This document shows, one piece after another, positions 7,050 to 10,354 of a stretch of 10,354 nt of DNA; the stretch's first letter is position 1; each line of letters opens with the position of its first letter. The notes beneath the pieces are model-generated. The model saw nothing but the letters and a program-made list of their open reading frames with translations. It did no database searches and was not told where the DNA came from. Origin of the DNA: Acanthaster planci (taxonomy: Eukaryota > Echinodermata > Asteroidea > Valvatida > Acanthasteridae); the NCBI RefSeq assembly GCF_001949145.1, contig NW_019091720.1, forward strand, positions 56,228 through 66,581, in the 5' to 3' direction. Position numbers and translations under genes: made by a program.

Positions 7050-7217
7050 TCTGAAGATGAAGCCATGACTCGAGCAATACACATGTCATTAACTGAGCAG
7101 CAGCCAGGTAAATCCAGCCCTGATCTACATGTACATCAAGATCAAGAAGCAATGGATCTAGCATTAGCTAGGGCACTGCAAGAAAGTGAAAGGGAGGAAC
7201 AACAAAGGAGGCGTCAG
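7050..7217 (+). CDS. ZFAND2B: Internal exon with two ubiquitin-interacting motifs, ZFAND2B-like
   Basis: This 168-nt exon (56 codons, phase 0 at both ends) lies between the acceptor ttcacag|tct and the donor cgtcag|gtggga. The translation begins SEDEAMTRAIHMSLTE and includes EAMDLALARALQESERE before a QQRRRQ tail. These are two tandem ubiquitin-interacting motifs: acidic start, central Ala (residues 9 and 42) and conserved Ser (13 and 46). The sequence, spacing of the pair and DLALA.AL core resemble the C-terminus of ZFAND2B/AIRAPL, a proteasome- and p97-associated protein that binds ubiquitinated clients at the ER. Its two N-terminal AN1 zinc fingers are not in this window, so upstream exons must lie further left or be missing. 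If the donor were unused, translation would stop at 7227-7229 after VGI. Other UIM proteins (ataxin-3, DNAJB2) fit less well. The exon is confident; the family assignment is probable. Confidence 0.72.
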
Positions 7218-8150
7218 GTGGGAATATAAATATGGAGAATATTACATACTCTATGTGGCAGGTGTGAGAATCTTTACTACCCACTGCTGTTAACAAATCA
7301 GGCTTTTACAGAAAAGTGCCTGTTTGGAATGGGGCTAAATTATGTTATGGTATTTCCGGAATCACGTAACAGTTTTGGCCTCATTTTCTCATGATGAAGG
7401 GTCCTGGGCTTAACAGAAGAAAGTTCAGTCAAACTGGCTTAGATGTGGGTTTTGGTTCAAATCCCAGGTAGTATGTTCTTTATATTACCTTTTTGAGAGT
7501 TCTTTCCTTTAGGAAAAGATCAATTTTGAAAGGTGGTTTTATTGCCAGATTTGAGCTCTGGAGCATATTTTATTTTAGGACAAAAGCTCATTTTAACATG
7601 TTCTCATCAGGTAATGCCACAATATATATCACCCTGTTCCTGAAAGGGTCATTTTGTCAGTTAAAGCCTTGTTTGTTTACAGTGGTGGATAATCGGATCG
7701 TATGCCTGCAGATATCAGACTTTCAGGAATATTAAATTTGTGGTCTGAGATCACTGTGAAGTTGATACAAGGTTTTGATCGTTGGATTAAAGGTCAACCT
7801 CGTACTCAGCATTACTCAAAATATCGTAGAATCTAACTCCTTGTTTTTTCATTCTCGATACATGTATTAATGTGCGGAGCCTGGTCAGCAAAACTGGCTG
7901 CCATGGTGTGCAACATGATCATATTTGTACACTCTTGTGTGCACCTACATGCACATATCCCAAGCAACAGTCAGTGTCGCTTCACTTACCAACTTCATCC
8001 TACATGGTGCCCTGTGCAATAAAGTCTTACTGCGTAGATGTTAACTGTCAGTTGGCCACATGCTGTCACAATATGGGTTGAGGGCATGCATGTACCTATA
8101 AACAAAATTCAATTAATACCCAATTTGTATAACACAGCTTTAATTTTCAG
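7218..8150 (+). other. Probable intron after the UIM exon
   Basis: The stretch starts with GTGGGA and can end at the good acceptor ctttaattttcag (8138-8150). I find no repeat or conserved coding sequence in it. A 69-codon cysteine-rich plus-strand frame (7872-8081) has no recognisable spacing of cysteines and no splice support. Confidence 0.35.
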
Positions 8151-8189
8151 CAGACTGAAGGCTTTCAAAATGTACTAAAAGCACATTGA
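8151..8189 (+). CDS. Candidate terminal exon A, weak
   Basis: In phase 0 after the UIM exon, the sequence behind the acceptor ctttaattttcag reads QTEGFQNVLKAH and stops at TGA (8187-8189). The acceptor has the better pyrimidine tract of the two candidates. Against it, no AATAAA follows nearby, and vertebrate ZFAND2B ends in a prenylation-type CAAX box, which this does not. It is a guess that depends on the splice site alone. Confidence 0.2.
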   Translation, partial: QTEGFQNVLKAH

Positions 8190-9386
8190 GAAAGTCCACA
8201 GAAATGTCTTTTAAAGATCAGCTCAGCTTGCAGCCTGTTTTCATGCAAAATACTGAAAAAAGATTTGGAGGCAAAGTGAGTGAGAGTTTGTCATCCTGAT
8301 GATTACCACAGCTTCTTGAGAAAGCTTTGAATCCCGCATATTCTAAATGCACAGTAAGCAACTAGAACAGGTACTGGCTACAATTGTGAAATGCTCGTGT
8401 GAAGTCCAGTGTGCCATCATCTCAATATACTTCATCTGTGAATAGAGAGGAAAATATTTTCTGACATTAACATTTTTATTTAACAGCTTAATTAAAATCA
8501 CCAAATTTTTCATCAAAGGCAGTAAAGTTTTTGATCTACAAAACAGAATTAACAATTTCATGTTTCTAAAGACTGGCATGAAAATTCAACAATTTAAGAG
8601 TAGCAACACCAGCACATGTATACTACATACCACTACACCGTGTATTGCTTACCAGACAAAAAAACGTAGTTACAGTTTTAGCTCAAGATACTTGGATTGT
8701 TTGCTATGATTTCAAAATGGGTGATTTTAAGTTCAGATATAAGCAAGGTTTGTAGTTTGAGGTTGACTTGATATTTTTTAGTTTCCAAGAAACTCTTTAA
8801 ATACTTTATTCACATCCACTATGTTTTTATCTTGAAACTTAAGCAGTGTTGCTGGGTCCTCACCAGGCCCACTTGTCTGGCTTCTTCAGGATTTTATGTT
8901 TTCACACATGATATGGTCAGTAGCCCTTTCATCACTTATTGCCCATGTGTACATGTCTAACTTATCACCACTGATTATGAAATATGCTACAAAACATGTG
9001 TTTTACATTCTTACGGCAACAACATCCATTAGCCATATCAACAGACCAGCAGAAGAAACTTTTGTGACACTCTTGTAATGCAGCAACAATCCTGAAACTG
9101 CTGAAATTTCAATAATTTTAAAGTTTATTTTATTTGGCTTTTGACCCTTGAGAAAAACAGATAAATGTACTGACATTAGACATTTTTCCTGTCACCTTCA
9201 ACAATTTTGTTAATATCAAACTGTTCATATCAACCATAATAGATAGTAAACAACAAGGATCTGGGTAACAAGGTGCTTTCACATAATTGGTGTGATAATG
9301 AGAATCAGTCACAAGTTTCGTTTATAGGACAAGCTATAGTGACACTCTTATTAAAGTGCTAATAAGAAATGTCAAACTACTTGCAG
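8190..9386. other. No supported gene
   Basis: The sequence is AT-rich and apparently unique. Open frames at 8343-8579 (minus), 8896-9078 (plus) and 9130-9312 (minus) are short, without motifs, and typical of chance. No RNA gene, repeat array or transposon end is recognisable. Confidence 0.4.
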
Positions 9387-9443
9387 GAAGATCCCTCTTC
9401 CAATGGGTCTCAACCCCAGGCTCAAATCATGAGGTTCATGTGA
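9387..9443 (+). CDS. Candidate terminal exon B, weak
   Basis: After the acceptor tacttgcag (ending 9386) and in phase 0 with the UIM exon, the frame reads EDPSSNGSQPQAQIMRFM and stops at TGA (9441-9443). The hydrophilic Ser/Pro/Gln composition would suit a tail after the UIM2 helix, but the pyrimidine tract is poor and there is no CAAX box. It competes with candidate A, and the true last exon may be elsewhere. A 107-codon minus-strand frame (9372-9695) overlaps it and is equally unsupported. Confidence 0.2.
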   Translation, partial: EDPSSNGSQPQAQIMRFM

Positions 9444-9727
9444 GGGATAAGTTTCCAACACAACATGTACATGTACTGCCAAACAAGTTTGGGATGCAGA
9501 AATCTGTGCCCCCCAAGAATTTACATACCCAGTAAACCAAGGTGCACCACTGATAAACGATAATGACATTAATAATCTTAAGGCTACAGTGGAGGCAGGA
9601 AAGAGGAGGGCATCTTTATAGTACTCAGAAAAGGGAAGCACCAAGTGTAAATTTTCACAATAATTTCTTACCCAATGTAAACAAATGAAGGGCATCTTCC
9701 CAATAGATGGAGTTCTGGCTTGGGTTG

Positions 9728-9795
9728 ATATTGTAATGAATATGTATATTGTATATATAATGTAATTTGTATATATAATGTATGTTATATACAGT
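9728..9795. repeat. AT-rich tract with 18-bp tandem duplication
   Basis: ttgtatatataatgtaat at 9749-9766 is repeated almost exactly from 9767 in a run of TATA/TGTA words. It marks the boundary between the AT-rich part of the window and the CpG-richer right end. Confidence 0.75.
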
Positions 9796-10173
9796 GCCAG
9801 TTAAGGGTACTGATGCCAGAGGCAGAGATGCCTAGACTCGACTCAAATGGGGATCTTCTGTGGCGTTTGCGTTTATGCTATGGTTATGGAAACCGTGCGT
9901 CGTTACTTCCTTTGCGCCCTCTTGTGTCCACTAGGTCTACATCGCTCTACGTACCCAACGGTCACTACATATGCAAATTTCCCATGCGTGTATGGCTATT
10001 CGCTGAAAAGACTTAATCATCCAAAGTCCTGTATGACCTCCCACTATGCACTGCCGTCTCGTCGCCATGTTTTCCTTCTTTTCTCACCGCCGTATCGTGT
10101 ATCGCAACAGACGTGTCTTTTAGACATCCTCAAGTTTTTCGAGTTCCGTTCTGGTCATCCAGTCATCGTTTTG

Positions 10174-10179
10174 AATAAA
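10174..10179 (+). terminator. Candidate polyadenylation signal
   Basis: AATAAA is followed 8-30 nt later by the GT-rich sequence ccttgtgtaatttcaatctt. It is the first plus-strand AATAAA with a good downstream element to the right of the UIM exon, so it could end that transcript. It could equally be the R-region signal of an LTR. On the minus strand AATAAA also occurs at about 10232-10237 and 10318-10323. Confidence 0.3.
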
Positions 10180-10279
10180 CCTTTACCTTGTGTAATTTCA
10201 ATCTTGTTGGTAAGAGTGTTATTTCCGGCCTTGTTTATTGCATGGAGGAAGGACACAGAAGGAGTTGTAACTCACTCAC

Positions 10280-10335
10280 TTCAAAGCGTCCAATGATGGT
10301 CGCCGCCGCGTCTGATGCTTTATTGCTGCCTGCAT
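10280..10335 (-). CDS. Candidate coding exon of a leftward gene
   Basis: Read on the minus strand, an ATG (10335-10333, with A at -3) opens MQAAIKHQTRRRPSLDAL, and the frame runs into GAA|GTGAGTGAG, a strong splice donor match (intron from 10279 leftward). The segment is CpG-rich (gcgGCGGCGACC). The frame is also open upstream to the window edge, so this may be an internal exon. The Arg-rich peptide is not recognisable. The evidence is limited to the start context and the donor. Confidence 0.22.
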
Positions 10336-10354
10336 CTTAGCCAGACAAGCGGGG

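Larger units (their letters stand above)
9800..10354. promoter_or_regulatory. CpG-richer segment with promoter-like motifs
   Basis: CpG is clearly more frequent here than between 7200 and 9800. Motifs seen: the octamer ATGCAAAT (POU/Oct type, 9971-9978); tgcgccctcttgtgt (9913-9927), whose complement resembles a CTCF core; GCCATGTT (10064-10071), which resembles a YY1 site; ATTTCCGG (10221-10228), an ETS site; and CCAAT at 10290-10294 beside gtcgccgccgcg. Together they would suit a promoter or CpG island between two genes, or the LTR of a retroelement. A 149-codon plus-strand open frame (9847-10296) matches no family and may be a by-product of composition. Confidence 0.3.

Noticed and set aside
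7435-7467. tRNA-like sequence: TGGCTTAGATG (A-box-like) and GGTTCAAATCC (B-box-like)
   Set aside because: The two boxes are far too close together for a tRNA, the T-stem pairs poorly and no acceptor stem or anticodon arm can be drawn. At best it is a trace of a tRNA-derived SINE.
9847-10296. 149-codon plus-strand open frame, the longest in the window
   Set aside because: It has no recognisable domain, lies in a CpG-rich low-stop segment, and shows no splice or conservation evidence. It stays a possibility only if transcripts appear.

Overview
This is a eukaryotic, almost certainly metazoan, window of about 10.3 kb. It is AT-rich non-coding DNA dominated by diverged tandem and interspersed repeats. 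It has no bacterial-style gene packing, operons or ribosome binding sites, and it carries one well-supported spliced exon with animal-type splice sites. The density of CATGTACATG-like words and of repeats built on a TGACGTCA palindrome suggests a marine invertebrate (cnidarian, cephalochordate or similar). The phylum cannot be fixed from the sequence alone. Most of the longer open frames are repeat-driven or unsupported.

Layout, left to right. Positions 1-358 form a GC-richer block that may be the edge of an LTR read on the minus strand. From about 360 to 5060 there is a nested repeat array. A higher-order unit (exact spacing 939 bp between two copies) contains a CTTCCGGT hairpin module, two or three 'beta' subunits of about 170 bp, a purine-rich inverted-repeat module, and a run of 'alpha' subunits of about 147 bp. 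Alpha and beta both carry the 14-bp palindrome TGATGACGTCATCA, followed at an almost fixed distance (67-68 nt) by TTTGA, so they probably share an origin. Inserted in the alpha array, at 4148-4796, is a decayed Tc1/mariner-like transposon with a CAGGGTGTCCCAC end at a TA. Its helix-turn-helix transposase start is readable despite two stops and a frameshift.

Positions 5738-6552 hold a GGGATCCCA-based minisatellite with modular 33/22-bp units and an older segmental duplication. The only confident protein-coding feature follows at 7050-7217 on the plus strand: a 56-codon exon encoding two ubiquitin-interacting motifs that closely resemble the C-terminus of the AN1-type zinc finger protein ZFAND2B (AIRAPL). 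Its AN1 zinc-finger exons are not visible here and probably lie to the left of the window. The repeat array would then sit inside a large intron. Two weak candidates for the last exon are at 8151-8189 and 9387-9443.

After an AT-rich stretch at 9728-9795 the composition changes to a CpG-richer segment (9800-10354). It holds several promoter-like motifs, a plus-strand AATAAA, and a possible coding exon of a minus-strand gene at 10280-10335 with a GTGAGT donor. I see no tRNA, rRNA, CRISPR or prokaryotic element. I did not find a new multi-gene system. The most unusual material is the organised alpha/beta repeat architecture with palindromes that appear to be maintained.
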